This document shows, piece after piece, positions 26,259 through 36,001 of a stretch of 64,000 nt of DNA. How positions within the stretch are numbered: the stretch's first letter is position 1; every line of letters starts with the position of its first letter. The notes beneath the pieces are model-generated. The model worked only from the letters and a program-made list of their open reading frames with translations. It was not told the origin of the DNA and ran no database searches. This DNA is from Fen-178 sp049516835 (lineage in GTDB: Bacteria; Acidobacteriota; Terriglobia; Bryobacterales; Bryobacteraceae): the NCBI GenBank assembly GCA_049516835.1, contig JBEKSR010000006.1, forward strand, positions 61,345 to 125,344, given 5' to 3'. The translations under genes and the position numbers were made by a program.

Positions 26259-27515
26259 CTACTCGTAACGAATGGCCTCGATGGGATCCAATTTCGCGGC
26301 CTGAACGGCCGGATAAATTCCAAACAACAGTCCGATGAAAACCGACACGCCGAACGCAATCGCAATCGAAGAACCGGTCACCACCGTGGACCAGCCCGCG
26401 GCGGACGCAATGATTTGGGACAACGTGAACCCAAACGCGATGCCGATCAGACCGCCGGCAATCGAGATCAGGACCGCCTCGGTCAGGAACTGGCGCACAA
26501 TGTCGCTCTGGCGGGCGCCAATGGCGCGGCGGATGCCGATTTCCCTGGTCCGCTCGAGCACCGTCGCCAGCATGATGTTCATGATGCCAATGCCGCCCAC
26601 CAGCAGTGAAATGCCGGCGATGCAGATCATGACAATGCTGAAGATGAACTGCGTCCGCCGCCGCTCCTCGAGCAGCCCCGCCGGCACCACCACGGTGAAA
26701 TCGCCCGCGTCCTTGTGGGTAGCCTCGAGAATGGCGCGCACCACGTTGGACGTTTCGATGGAATCGACGCCCTGCCCCACCTTCATGTAAATGCCGTCGA
26801 TTTCGTCCTTCAGATAGCTGGTGTTGTCCTCGAACCGGCGCATCACCGTGTTGAGCGGCGCAATCACCATGTTGTTGCGGTTTACCGACTGCACGCCTTC
26901 CACTTCCGCGTCGCTGCCGGCCTGGGGCGTCAGCACCCCGATCACCTGCAGCCACGTGTCGTTGACCTTGACGTACTTGCCGACGGCATTGTCGTAACCC
27001 AGCAGGTTCACTTTGGCGCTTTCGCCCAGCACGCACACCGGCGCCGACGCCTGGTTCTCTGCGTCCGTGAAGAACCGGCCGGCAATCAGCTTCAGACTGT
27101 TGATCTCGACGAAATTCGGCAGCACCCCGATGAGCTGGGGTGGTTCCTGGCTGGTCTTGGGCAGCAGCTTCTGCGGCTTGAACCGTTTGCGCGGCGTGAT
27201 GGCCACCAGGCCCTGCACGTTTTCCGAGATCGCCCGGAAATCGCGGAAACTCAGCCCCGGCGAAACGGCGCGGACGGTCTGGAGCTCGTTGCGGTCCACC
27301 GCTTCGTGCGCCTCCACGATGATGTTGTTCACGCCGAGCTGGTCGATGAAGCTCATCATCTCCTTCTGCGCGCCGGCGGTGATGGAGAGCATGGCCACTA
27401 CCGCGCCCACGCCGAAGATCATGCCCAGCATCGTCAGCAGGCTGCGCAGCTTGTGCGCAAAGAGGCTGGCCATCCCCATCTTTAATTCGGGGATCACGTG
27501 CGAAAAAAGCGTCAT
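26259..27515 (-). CDS. MacB-like ABC transporter permease (FtsX fold)
   Basis: The 418-residue protein has one N-terminal helix after a short coupling segment (LLTMLGMIFGVGAVVAML), a large periplasmic domain with VLGESAKVNLLG, and three C-terminal helices (FIFSIVMICIAGISLLVGGIGIMN; GLIGIAFGFTLSQII; AIAFGVSVFIGLLFGIYPAVQAA). ERTREIGIRRAIGAR is the ATPase coupling helix, and the end AAKLDPIEAIRYE is classic. No ATPase gene lies in this operon, so it must borrow one, perhaps that at 7504, 11124 or 45570. It starts two bases after the preceding adaptor. Confidence 0.92.
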   Translation of the reverse strand: MTLFSHVIPELKMGMASLFAHKLRSLLTMLGMIFGVGAVVAMLSITAGAQKEMMSFIDQLGVNNIIVEAHEAVDRNELQTVRAVSPGLSFRDFRAISENVQGLVAITPRKRFKPQKLLPKTSQEPPQLIGVLPNFVEINSLKLIAGRFFTDAENQASAPVCVLGESAKVNLLGYDNAVGKYVKVNDTWLQVIGVLTPQAGSDAEVEGVQSVNRNNMVIAPLNTVMRRFEDNTSYLKDEIDGIYMKVGQGVDSIETSNVVRAILEATHKDAGDFTVVVPAGLLEERRRTQFIFSIVMICIAGISLLVGGIGIMNIMLATVLERTREIGIRRAIGARQSDIVRQFLTEAVLISIAGGLIGIAFGFTLSQIIASAAGWSTVVTGSSIAIAFGVSVFIGLLFGIYPAVQAAKLDPIEAIRYE

Positions 27516-27517
27516 GG

Positions 27518-29431
27518 CTATTTCCCTCCCCCCATGCCGCCCATGGGGTTGCCCTGCGATTTCTTTTCGCCCGTTTCCTTCTTTCCCGACTTTTGGGCCG
27601 TGGGATCGGAGAGCGCCACGATATCGCCGGCCTTTACGCCGGAGGCCAGCACCATCATGGATTCACTCTGCTTGACGAGCTGCACTTCCCGGGGCTCGAA
27701 TCTCTTGTTTTTCTGCTGCACGAACACCGTCGGTTTTCCGTTCTTTTGAAAGACCGCCTGGGCGGGGACGTGCAAGGCATCCGGAATCTTCTCGACCTGG
27801 ATTTCCACGTCGGCCAGCAGCCCGGGCCGCAGCAGCACCTGGACCTGCGAGTCCTGTTCCGGAGGAAGCGGCAGTTTGGCGTTGTTGCGCTCCTCTTCCG
27901 TGTATTGCGAAACGGTGTACCGTTTGACCAAGTCTTGCAGGGTGTTGTCGCCCGCGCGGCCAATGGCTCCCTGCCGGCCGCCCTCGCCCGCGCCGCCGGA
28001 GCCGCGGCCTTCGCCGGTCCCTGGTCCTTCACCCTGCCGCCCGCCGCCGGAGCCGCGGCCCTCGCCGCCCCGCCCGCCAGCGCCGCGCCCCGAGGCTCCT
28101 TGGCTGCCAGCCATTGCCTGGGTGAACTGCTCGATCAGCTTCTGGCGCTGTTCCGGAGTTCCATTTTGAGCTTGTTTGATCAAATCCTGCATTTTCTCGC
28201 GGTCCGCCTGGGACATGCCGCCCCCGCGACCGCCGCGGCCGCCACGTCCCTCCCCGCCGCCTTGATCCTGGTTGGCCTCCGCGCCCGGCGTTCCGCTCGG
28301 CGCCCCACCCTGCTCGGCCGGCGCGGCGGCGAAGATCGAGCCGCGGGGTCCCGCCAGGTTTTTCTGGGCGTTTTCCACCGCCGTCGCCATGATGCGATCG
28401 ACTTCGGCGGGCTTCATCCCCAGTCCCGCGAGCAGTTGCCGCATGTCCACCGAAAACACCACGTCGAACTTCTTGGACGGATCGCCGGAGAAAACGTCCG
28501 AGGTTGCGGTGCCGCTCAGGGCCTTGATCTTGCCGTGGAACTGCTTGTCCGGAATGGCGTCGAGCTGCAACAGCGCATCCTGGCCTTCCTTCAGGTTGGC
28601 GCGGTCGAGTTCGCCCACCTTGGCCCATACTTCCACTTCGGAAAGGTCCAGCACGTCCGCCACCGGCATGCCCGGCTGGAGCGTGTCGCCTTCCCGAATG
28701 TCGGGCATCTGCTGGCCGAAGTTGAACATCCCAGCGCGGTTCTGCCGGATCGCCACTAACCCGGTCATGGGCGCCAGGGACTTGGTCTGCGCGATGCGCT
28801 GCAATTCCTGCGTCACCATCAGCAGGCTGCGGTTGCGTTGCTCCTGGTAGACCGCGAGCTGCGAAACGAACTGGTCCTGCCGCGACTTGGCGTCAACTTC
28901 CAGTTGTTGCAGCGCGCGCTTGGCTTCATCGAGCATCAGGATGTTCTTCTTGGCGTCAATGGCGTCCAGGATGGGGTTTTCTTGCACGTTCAGCTCCGCC
29001 CGCCGGACGTCGTAACGCGCTCCCAACAGGGTCACCGCATCCTGGCTCGCCTGGATCGCCTGGCTGGCTTTGACCTGTTTGATCTGCTCGTCCACCTGTT
29101 GCACGCCCAGCCGCGCCTCTTCCAGCGCCGCCTGGCGCTCGGAATCGTCATACTCGACAACCAGGTCCTTCTCGTGAGCCAGCGATCCCATGGGAGCCAG
29201 CCGGGTGATCTGGACCGTGCCGAACAGGTTGGGCGCCATCAGCGTGGACGAGCGCACGGCGTGCAGCTCTCCGCGCGAGAAAGCGCGGATGACCACGTCG
29301 CTGCGTTGCACTTTGGCCGTCGCGGTCTGTTCCTGCCGTTCCGGCAGTTGTTTGAAGAACCGGTAGCCGCCATATCCCGCGCCCACCAGGACCGCCAGCC
29401 CTAACAACCGAACGAGTACCTTCTTAAACAT
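27518..29431 (-). CDS. HlyD-family adaptor with Gly/Arg-rich disordered inserts
   Basis: At 637 residues this adaptor is much longer than usual. A single helix (VLVRLLGLAVLVGAGYGGY) anchors it. Lipoyl and coiled-coil parts run to about 300. Residues 388-405 and 445-489 are almost pure Gly, Arg and Ser/Glu (GGRGGRGGGM; GRGSGGGRQGEGPG), split by a helix rich in Gln and Met (REKMQDLIKQAQNGTPEQRQ). The membrane-proximal domain resumes at about 525 (VQVLLRPGLLADVEI). The insert falls inside the beta-barrel region and could loop out. It is third in a run of three adaptor genes and immediately precedes the permease. Confidence 0.88.
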   Translation of the reverse strand: MFKKVLVRLLGLAVLVGAGYGGYRFFKQLPERQEQTATAKVQRSDVVIRAFSRGELHAVRSSTLMAPNLFGTVQITRLAPMGSLAHEKDLVVEYDDSERQAALEEARLGVQQVDEQIKQVKASQAIQASQDAVTLLGARYDVRRAELNVQENPILDAIDAKKNILMLDEAKRALQQLEVDAKSRQDQFVSQLAVYQEQRNRSLLMVTQELQRIAQTKSLAPMTGLVAIRQNRAGMFNFGQQMPDIREGDTLQPGMPVADVLDLSEVEVWAKVGELDRANLKEGQDALLQLDAIPDKQFHGKIKALSGTATSDVFSGDPSKKFDVVFSVDMRQLLAGLGMKPAEVDRIMATAVENAQKNLAGPRGSIFAAAPAEQGGAPSGTPGAEANQDQGGGEGRGGRGGRGGGMSQADREKMQDLIKQAQNGTPEQRQKLIEQFTQAMAGSQGASGRGAGGRGGEGRGSGGGRQGEGPGTGEGRGSGGAGEGGRQGAIGRAGDNTLQDLVKRYTVSQYTEEERNNAKLPLPPEQDSQVQVLLRPGLLADVEIQVEKIPDALHVPAQAVFQKNGKPTVFVQQKNKRFEPREVQLVKQSESMMVLASGVKAGDIVALSDPTAQKSGKKETGEKKSQGNPMGGMGGGK

Positions 29432-29487
29432 GTAGAACCATTCCCACTCCGGAGACGCTCCGCGAACCAGGGCGCTCCTGCGCGCGT

Positions 29488-30795
29488 TTACAGCTTCTTC
29501 TTGGCCCTCTTGGCCGCCTCTGCCGGGCTTTCGAGCGTCACGATCTCGCCTTCCTTCAGGCCGCCCGTCACCACCATGTCTTCATCGTTGCGCCTGCCCA
29601 CCTGGATGGGCCGGATCAGGAACTGCTTGCCGATCTGCACGTAGGCCGCGGGCTTGCCGTCTTTGTCGAAGCTGGAGCGAATCGGAATGAGCAGTTGATT
29701 CGGCTGCCGCTCGATAATGATCTCGGCGCTGCTGCTCATGCCCGGCCGCAAACGGTCGTCCAAATTCTTCAGCGTGGCGCGCGCCGGGAACGTCTTCTCG
29801 GGCGTCGAGCCTCCCTTGTAGATCAGCGCGGCGATGGGGCTGATCCAGGTGATTTCAGCCGCGAATTCCTTGTCCGGAATGGCGTCCACGCGCACCCGCA
29901 CGGCCTGGCCGAGCTGGAGCTTGCCGCGGTCCACCTCTTCCAGGCTCAGATCCACGTACATCTCGGAGAGCTCCGGGATCTCGGCGATGGCCGCTCCGGT
30001 CCACACATTGTCGCCTTCCTTGAACGGCGGCGGCGTCTGGCCGAAAGTGCCTTGCGAACGGAAATTCTGAAGCAGGTTCACAATGCCGTCGGCCGGCGCG
30101 CGAAGCTGCATCATGGTCAGGTAGCTGGCGGCCAGGTTCAGGTCCGCGACGGCTTTGTTCTTGCGCTGGTTGGACCGGGCGAGGTCCGATTCATTTCCCA
30201 CCTGGTGCGCATTCATGGTGGACTTGACCTGCTGCAACGATCCTTCCATGACCCCCACCTGAATACGGTTCTTGGCGCCATCCACCACCGAGAGCACCTC
30301 GGCCTTGCTGGCGTCCAGCCGGGAGCTCTCCACTCCGTACTCCGCCTGCATCTTGCTCATGGCGTCCGCTTCGTTGTTCATCACCTGGGTCGCCTTGAGT
30401 TGCTCGATGTCGCCGTCCGCGGCGCGCACGGCCGTGGTCCGCGCAATGACATTCTGCTCCTGCTGAATGGCGTCGAATTCCACGACGACGTCGCCTTTCT
30501 TGACCGGCCGCCCGTTGTCCGCCAGGTGGACAATGCGCAGGCCCGGCACCTGCGGAGCCGTGAGGATCGTCGAACGGGCGCTCTTGATGGCGCCGCGCGT
30601 CCGCACGCTGATGATGAAATCCGCGCGTCTGACGCGCGCCACCGCGACTTCCACCTCGGTCGTCCCGGTGTAGCGATAGGCCGCATACAGGCCGCCGCCA
30701 CCGACAGCCAGCCCGACGATCCAGGTGATGATTTTCACCCTTCTGGGGTGCGAGCGCCCCAGGCGCTGCTTGGGTCTCAGATCTTTCGATGCCAT
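29488..30795 (-). CDS. HlyD-family adaptor, second of three in the operon
   Basis: The 435-residue protein has a basic N terminus, a membrane helix (IITWIVGLAVGGGGLYAAY), a first lipoyl half (SARSTILTAPQVPGLRIV), a helical hairpin (ADGDIEQLKATQVMNNEADAM onward), a second lipoyl half (LRAPADGIVNLLQNF) and barrel strands ending in a KRAKKKL tail. It lacks the Gly-rich insert of the next gene. It is 56 bases upstream of the following adaptor and 64 downstream of the previous one, so the three are likely co-transcribed. Confidence 0.9.
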   Translation of the reverse strand: MASKDLRPKQRLGRSHPRRVKIITWIVGLAVGGGGLYAAYRYTGTTEVEVAVARVRRADFIISVRTRGAIKSARSTILTAPQVPGLRIVHLADNGRPVKKGDVVVEFDAIQQEQNVIARTTAVRAADGDIEQLKATQVMNNEADAMSKMQAEYGVESSRLDASKAEVLSVVDGAKNRIQVGVMEGSLQQVKSTMNAHQVGNESDLARSNQRKNKAVADLNLAASYLTMMQLRAPADGIVNLLQNFRSQGTFGQTPPPFKEGDNVWTGAAIAEIPELSEMYVDLSLEEVDRGKLQLGQAVRVRVDAIPDKEFAAEITWISPIAALIYKGGSTPEKTFPARATLKNLDDRLRPGMSSSAEIIIERQPNQLLIPIRSSFDKDGKPAAYVQIGKQFLIRPIQVGRRNDEDMVVTGGLKEGEIVTLESPAEAAKRAKKKL

Positions 30796-30859
30796 AATAC
30801 TTTCTCGATGGGTAGCGCTTCTTCGAAGATGAGCTTCGCGAGGCAGTCCGCGATACCGG

Positions 30860-32314
30860 CTACATGGGCCGTTGGAGCGCGATCACGTCCCCTTTCTGCA
30901 CGCCGGAATGGATCGCCACGGTGGTGAAGTTCACCACGCCCAGTTCCACCGGTTTTCGTATCCAGCCCTCCGGACCTTGCAGGAAAACCACCGGGCTGCC
31001 GCTTTCCTCGAAAACCGCCTCGCGCGGCGCCAGCAGCGTGTTTCTCTCGGAATTCAGCACGATTTCCGCGCTTCCCGTCAGATCCGGGATGACGCGTGCG
31101 TCGGTCCGGTCGATCTTGATCCGTATGGGGATCTCCCCAACGTAACTCGCGCGGAAGGTACTGGTTTTGGAAAGCGCGCCGATGCCGATGAGCGTGCCCG
31201 GCAACTCGATATCGGGATAGGCATCCAGCCGGACGCTGGATTTCATTCCCAGCCGGAGTTTCTCGGCATCCACCTGGTTGACCGTGGCGTTCAGCACCAT
31301 GGAACTCGGGTCCACAATCTGCATGAAAGGCTGGCCCGCGAAAACCTGGTCGCCTTCCCGGATCTGCCCGAACTCGCCATTGCGTACAATGCTCTGCATC
31401 ACCACGATTCCGTCCATGGGGCTCTTGATGGTCATCCTCTGGACGTTCATTTCGGCCCGTTTGAGCTCGATGGCGGACTGGTCCAGGTTCAGTTGCTGCA
31501 CACGGATCTGCGCCTGCTGCTGCTCGATCACCAGGGACGCCTCGTGCACGAGTTCCTTATAGGTGGCGTCGGTCTGCTCCGCCGAGAGCTTGTACTTCTC
31601 CGCGTCGATGGCGGAACGGATCGGCGCCGTCTGCAGGTCCAGAACCGCTTTGTCCCAATTGGCCTTCGCGGTAAGCACCGTCTGGTCGTGCGCGTCTCTG
31701 ACAGCCGACAGGTTGGCGATCATTTTGCGGACGAAGTTCTGCGTCTGGATCACCGAGTCTCTGTAGTCGTCCAGCCGCGTCTGCTGCATCTGCGGATCGA
31801 ACTGGGCTACCACGTCCCCGGTCTTCACGCGCAGGCCAGGCTTGGCGAGCGTCATCAGCACCAGGCTGAAATCGTTCATGGGGCCGCCGCCGCCCAGACC
31901 ACCACTGCCGCCACTGGGGCCGCCGCCGAAATTAGTGTCGGTTCCGCCGCGGTTCATTCCGGTCCGGCTGCCCATGATGCGCGGCGCCAGCAAGGCCGCG
32001 AAGTTTTGTGCGGCCACCGTGCCACTCACTCGCACGGTGGAGCGGAGATCGCCGAGCGAGACCGCTACCACCGGCACGACTGTGGCGGGTGGGCCCCCTT
32101 TCCCCAACGCCTTCTGGCCGGATTGGGTGTTTAGATAGAGTGCGATGCCTCCACCTAGTATGGCTAAAACCAGGGGAATCCCCCATATGGCAACCCGCCG
32201 TTTCGCCGGTCGTGTGGGCGGCACGGCCGCCGGACCGGGAACAGGCAAAGGCGGGATACCCTGTGGCTCACCGCCAGAGCCAGGAGCGGGGGCGCTGCTT
32301 GAGAGAGATTGCAT
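30860..32314 (-). CDS. HlyD-family adaptor, first of three in the operon
   Basis: ATG 32314 is chosen because GGAAGGA lies just upstream; an ATG at 32365 would add 17 residues. The 484-residue protein has a Pro-rich cytoplasmic lead, a membrane helix (VAIWGIPLVLAILGGGIALYL), a lipoyl half broken by a Gly-rich insert (TNFGGGPSGGSGGLGGGG), a coiled-coil hairpin and a second lipoyl half (IKSPMDGIVVMQSIV). It heads the operon adaptor-adaptor-adaptor-permease-TolC-protease. The upstream gap carries a hairpin repeat, so a promoter probably lies between 32315 and 32497. Confidence 0.9.
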   Translation of the reverse strand: MQSLSSSAPAPGSGGEPQGIPPLPVPGPAAVPPTRPAKRRVAIWGIPLVLAILGGGIALYLNTQSGQKALGKGGPPATVVPVVAVSLGDLRSTVRVSGTVAAQNFAALLAPRIMGSRTGMNRGGTDTNFGGGPSGGSGGLGGGGPMNDFSLVLMTLAKPGLRVKTGDVVAQFDPQMQQTRLDDYRDSVIQTQNFVRKMIANLSAVRDAHDQTVLTAKANWDKAVLDLQTAPIRSAIDAEKYKLSAEQTDATYKELVHEASLVIEQQQAQIRVQQLNLDQSAIELKRAEMNVQRMTIKSPMDGIVVMQSIVRNGEFGQIREGDQVFAGQPFMQIVDPSSMVLNATVNQVDAEKLRLGMKSSVRLDAYPDIELPGTLIGIGALSKTSTFRASYVGEIPIRIKIDRTDARVIPDLTGSAEIVLNSERNTLLAPREAVFEESGSPVVFLQGPEGWIRKPVELGVVNFTTVAIHSGVQKGDVIALQRPM

Positions 32315-32497
32315 TTTTTTCCTTCCAGCCCAGTGGGCCCCGTTACAACTGTGGTGTTGCTTCAACGGTGAAGACGATGAACGAGTGCCAAAGGTTATCG
32401 CCCCCCGGCCAAAAGTTCACTTTTTTCAGACAGCGAACACCGATATCCGGCAGGGCCGGCCCATCGAATGTTGAAAAACGCTACATGCTCAAACGAC

Positions 32498-32622
32498 GTG
32501 GCGCAGACTCCCAGTCTGCCGGGCCCGGAGGGCACCCCCCACTCTTGGGGACGCGTGGCTCGCGGCCCACAAAACGTCTCCGCACGAGTGCGGAGACGGC
32601 AGCCTGAGAGGCTGCGCCACAA
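32498..32622. repeat. Multi-hairpin repeat with GTGGCGCAG / CTGCGCCAC ends
   Basis: Ends GTGGCGCAG and GCTGCGCCACAA frame GCAGACTCCCAGTCTGC, GTCTCCGCACGAGTGCGGAGAC and CAGCCTGAGAGGCTG, three hairpins. It ends six bases after the receptor's stop codon, between that gene and the adaptor operon. It is a variant of the TGTGGGGC family. Confidence 0.8.
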
Positions 32623-32627
32623 TGGTT

Positions 32628-35123
32628 CTAAAACAGGACGTCGAAATCGGCGGTGAAACGACGGCCGCGATGGCCGAAGAAGAAACCGAAGGCCGGGTCG
32701 GCGACGTTGGAGTGGAGGGCCTCTGGATTGAAGTGGTTGGTGAGGTTGAAGCTGCTCACCGACAATCGAACCGCGTATTTCGGATTGACTTGGATGTCCT
32801 TCGAAATGCGGGAATCCAGCGAGAAAAAGTTGGGGAAACGGTGCTGGTTGGGAACTCCGACGTAGTTCTGGGCCGCGTCCGTTACGAAGTACGGGAATCC
32901 ATTGCGATATTCGACCACCGGAGCAATGCGGAATTTCCGCGGCAGTTGCACCATTCCCCAGGCCAGAAGGCGATTGGGCAGATCGGCCGGCAGGTTCCCG
33001 AACTGGTTGCCGCGGATAATCGGAATGGGGAAAGTGCCCAAATAGTTGCTGAAATCGTTCAAGTCGCCGCGGGCCCGGCTGCGCACATAAGAAAAGAACA
33101 ACTGGCGCCCCTCGCCCTTGAGCCGCATGCGCGCCGTGACCTCGAGTTGGCGATAGCGGGAATTTCCCACGCCCGAGAGCAGATAAGCACCGGTGTTGGT
33201 GTCCGGATCCGGCGCCACTGAATTCAGGATGACCAGCCCTTGGGAATAGTTTTGCAGATACCCCACCCGGAGCTTCAGGAATGGCGTCAGGGGTTGCTCG
33301 ATTTGCAGGCTCCAGATGGCGCTCTCGGGCGAGAAATTGCCGTCCTGCGGGCTCTGAAAAACGAATGGATGCTTGACCCTCACTTGCCCCAGTGTATTCA
33401 GATAGAGAAATGGCCCGGCTGAGACCTCCCCGCCGGCGCCGTACATGGTGATGTCCTGGTCCGGGTACTTATTGAAGCAGTAAACGTTGAGGGGGACGCG
33501 GTCGAAGAACAGTCCGTATCCCGCCTGGACCAGGGTGCCTGCATGGGCAAACGGGGTCCACGCAATCCCCCCCCGCGGCGCCACGCGAAACGCTCCCGAA
33601 ACCTCCTGCGATTCGGTGCGCACGCCAAGATCCAGAGCCAGCCGCGGCGAAACGATCCAATGGTCCTGTCCGTAAAAAGAGTACTCGATATCCGAGATTT
33701 GAAACGTGTGACTCCTGGGGAAGTCGATGCGTTCAATCCACTGTTCCCGGGACCCCAGGATGTCTACCGAATGCTCGGCTAGTTGGCCGTCCTCCGAGCT
33801 TCCCGCGAGATAGGACCCGATCTTCAGGTTGTGCGTTCCCCATCCGGCGAGGGCGGCAAAGGAGTAGATCGAGGCCCCACTGTACCGCGATGCATCGCGG
33901 GTCTTATTGGCGAAGTAATTCCCGCGATTGCCCATGGGAGTGATGGTCAGATCCTGGTCGCCTTCGCCCCAGACGCCGACGTCGAAACGCATGGCGGAAA
34001 AGGTGCTTTCGAGCAGGCCTCCGAACAGGGTGAGCCGGTCGGACACGGTCCCGGTGTAGCTGTGCGTGCTGGCGTCGGGGGTGGTCGGTAACGGGTTGAA
34101 GTAGTCCATGTTCACGTGGCCCAGGCGTTGCGGGGCCGCGTGCACCGTGGCGGTCACCAGGTGTTTGTCCGAGACGATCCAGTCGAACTGAGTGAACGAG
34201 TTGATTCCTTCCTCTAATTTCTGGTTCTCGGGAAAGGGCAGAGTGTAGACCGCGGTCTTGCGAATCTCGTATTCGAACCCTTCCACCAGGTAGAGCCTGT
34301 GGGGGACGATAGGCCCTTCGAAATTGAGCCGCGGCGTGGCGTCCTTGAGACCTCGCATTTGGTAACTGCGAATGCGGAACTCGGGGAGGGGATCGTTCAA
34401 TTCCCATTTCCATTTGTCGCCCCCGCGACGCGTCTCCACCGACACCAGGCCCGCCGTAAACCTCCCGTACTCCGAGAGATAGGGCGTTTGGAACACGTTC
34501 AAGGTCTCGACGCTGTCGATCGGTATGGTCAACCCGAACTGACCCGTGGCGGGGTCCGTGACGTCGGCTGAGTTCACGATCATGGCGCTGCGCTGCTCTC
34601 CGCTGGCGGAAATCATGAGACCTCCACCCGGTTCGCGGACCACTCCCGGAAGCATGGGCAGGGCGTCTGCCACCGTAGCCGGACGGTTGGGAAGTTCCTT
34701 GGCGGATTGGCCCGCCAACTGGCTGGGGGCTGACGCGCCCACTTCCACGGCAGCGGCCGTGTCCCGTACGTCGATACTCTCGCGTTGAGTGAGGGGAACC
34801 AGGGTCAGCCCGATGGAGATGGAGCCATCCGGCGCCAAGTCGAGGCCGGCCTTTTGCGCCGGCTCGAAGCCCTCTCTCGTGGCAATGATGGCGTAGCGGG
34901 CAGGCGTGAGTAGGGTGAACCTGGCGCGACCCTTCTCATCGGTCTCGGCCGAGGCCACTACCTTGTCGCCCAGCTTGAGCTGAATTCGAGCGCCGGGAAC
35001 CGCCTGCTTGCTTTGATCGAGGACCGTAACGTCGATGACCGGCGACACCGGGGACTGGCCGGCCAGCACAGCGGCGTGACGCCACAGCAGCATCGCAATC
35101 GAAAGCGCGCGGAACCCTACCAC
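32628..35123 (-). CDS. TonB-dependent-receptor-like outer-membrane protein with a carboxypeptidase-type N-terminal domain
   Basis: The 831-residue protein has a signal peptide (ALSIAMLLWRHAAVLAGQ), a CarboxypepD_reg-like Ig domain (VIDVTVLDQSKQAVPGARIQ ... TPARYAIIATREGFEP), a plug domain (LPNRPATVADALPMLPGVVR; VETLNVFQTPYLSEYGRFT) and a long 22-strand-type barrel with aromatic-rich strands ending in FTADFDVLF. I see no clear TonB box. In Solibacter-type genomes such receptors are numerous and thought to import glycans or other large nutrients. GTG 35123 is the start; it diverges from scpA, with 74 bases between. The adaptor operon follows on the same strand after about 310 bases. Confidence 0.88.
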   Translation of the reverse strand: MVGFRALSIAMLLWRHAAVLAGQSPVSPVIDVTVLDQSKQAVPGARIQLKLGDKVVASAETDEKGRARFTLLTPARYAIIATREGFEPAQKAGLDLAPDGSISIGLTLVPLTQRESIDVRDTAAAVEVGASAPSQLAGQSAKELPNRPATVADALPMLPGVVREPGGGLMISASGEQRSAMIVNSADVTDPATGQFGLTIPIDSVETLNVFQTPYLSEYGRFTAGLVSVETRRGGDKWKWELNDPLPEFRIRSYQMRGLKDATPRLNFEGPIVPHRLYLVEGFEYEIRKTAVYTLPFPENQKLEEGINSFTQFDWIVSDKHLVTATVHAAPQRLGHVNMDYFNPLPTTPDASTHSYTGTVSDRLTLFGGLLESTFSAMRFDVGVWGEGDQDLTITPMGNRGNYFANKTRDASRYSGASIYSFAALAGWGTHNLKIGSYLAGSSEDGQLAEHSVDILGSREQWIERIDFPRSHTFQISDIEYSFYGQDHWIVSPRLALDLGVRTESQEVSGAFRVAPRGGIAWTPFAHAGTLVQAGYGLFFDRVPLNVYCFNKYPDQDITMYGAGGEVSAGPFLYLNTLGQVRVKHPFVFQSPQDGNFSPESAIWSLQIEQPLTPFLKLRVGYLQNYSQGLVILNSVAPDPDTNTGAYLLSGVGNSRYRQLEVTARMRLKGEGRQLFFSYVRSRARGDLNDFSNYLGTFPIPIIRGNQFGNLPADLPNRLLAWGMVQLPRKFRIAPVVEYRNGFPYFVTDAAQNYVGVPNQHRFPNFFSLDSRISKDIQVNPKYAVRLSVSSFNLTNHFNPEALHSNVADPAFGFFFGHRGRRFTADFDVLF

Positions 35124-35197
35124 CCTGCCACTCGATTCTCACTCCGGTTTACCACAAACCGCGGGCGCCGAGGTAGCGCCGTGCGGCGCATGCTATC

Positions 35198-35995
35198 GTG
35201 AAAGCGGTGTCGTCGCCACTGAATATCCATCTGGAGCAGTATGAGGGGCCGTTGGACCTGCTGCTGGACCTGATCCGCAAGCAGCAGATCGACATCAAGG
35301 ACATCCCCATCGCCACCATCACGGCACAGTACCTCGAATACATGGAACAGGCGCGCGAGATGGATATCGATCTCGGCGCGGAGTTCGTCTACATGGCGGC
35401 GACCCTGATCCACATCAAGTCCAAAATGCTCTTGCCGCGCGACCCGGCCCTCGGACCGGACGGCGAGACCGCGGAAGATCCGCGGCAGGAACTGGTGGAC
35501 CGGCTTCTGGAACACGAGCGTTTCAAAAATGCCGCGGAAATGCTCCAGCAGAAGCGCATGATCGAGGAGAACGTCTGGTCGAATCCGCAGATGAAAGCCT
35601 TTGTTTCCGACGACGACGACCCGGGCCTCGCCATCACCCTCTTCGACCTGGTCAAAGCCTTCGGCGAGATGCTGGAACGCGCCCGTGACCGCCCCGCCTA
35701 CGAAGTGGAACCCGCCGACGTGACGGTCGCGGAAATGATGCACTATCTGAGGGATTGCTTCGTGGAGGCGGGGGAGGGCCAGCCGGTCTTCATCCTGCGG
35801 ATCTTCGAGCAGCAGCGCAGCCGCCGCGCCATGATCGCGCTGTTCCTGGCCGTGCTGGAGATGGTGCGGATGCAAGCCGTGGTGGTGACGCAGAGGAGCC
35901 TGTTTGGCGAAATCGCCCTGAAGCGGCATCATAACTTCGACGCCGTGTTCGCTTCCGATGAACCCATCGCGGCCATCGAGAAAGATTACATCTGA
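35198..35995 (+). CDS. scpA: Segregation and condensation protein A
   Basis: ScpA is the kleisin that bridges the SMC heads and, with ScpB, loads condensin on chromosomes. The 265-residue protein begins with the family hallmark LEQYEGPLDLLLDLIRKQQIDIKDIPIA, followed by EYMEQAREMD, the KSKMLLP segment and a C-terminal winged-helix region (LFLAVLEMVRMQAVVVTQRSLFGEI). The start may be GTG 35198 or GTG 35207. It is followed seven bases later by scpB, the usual pair. Confidence 0.95.
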   Translation: MKAVSSPLNIHLEQYEGPLDLLLDLIRKQQIDIKDIPIATITAQYLEYMEQAREMDIDLGAEFVYMAATLIHIKSKMLLPRDPALGPDGETAEDPRQELVDRLLEHERFKNAAEMLQQKRMIEENVWSNPQMKAFVSDDDDPGLAITLFDLVKAFGEMLERARDRPAYEVEPADVTVAEMMHYLRDCFVEAGEGQPVFILRIFEQQRSRRAMIALFLAVLEMVRMQAVVVTQRSLFGEIALKRHHNFDAVFASDEPIAAIEKDYI

Positions 35996-36001
35996 TAAGG
36001 C

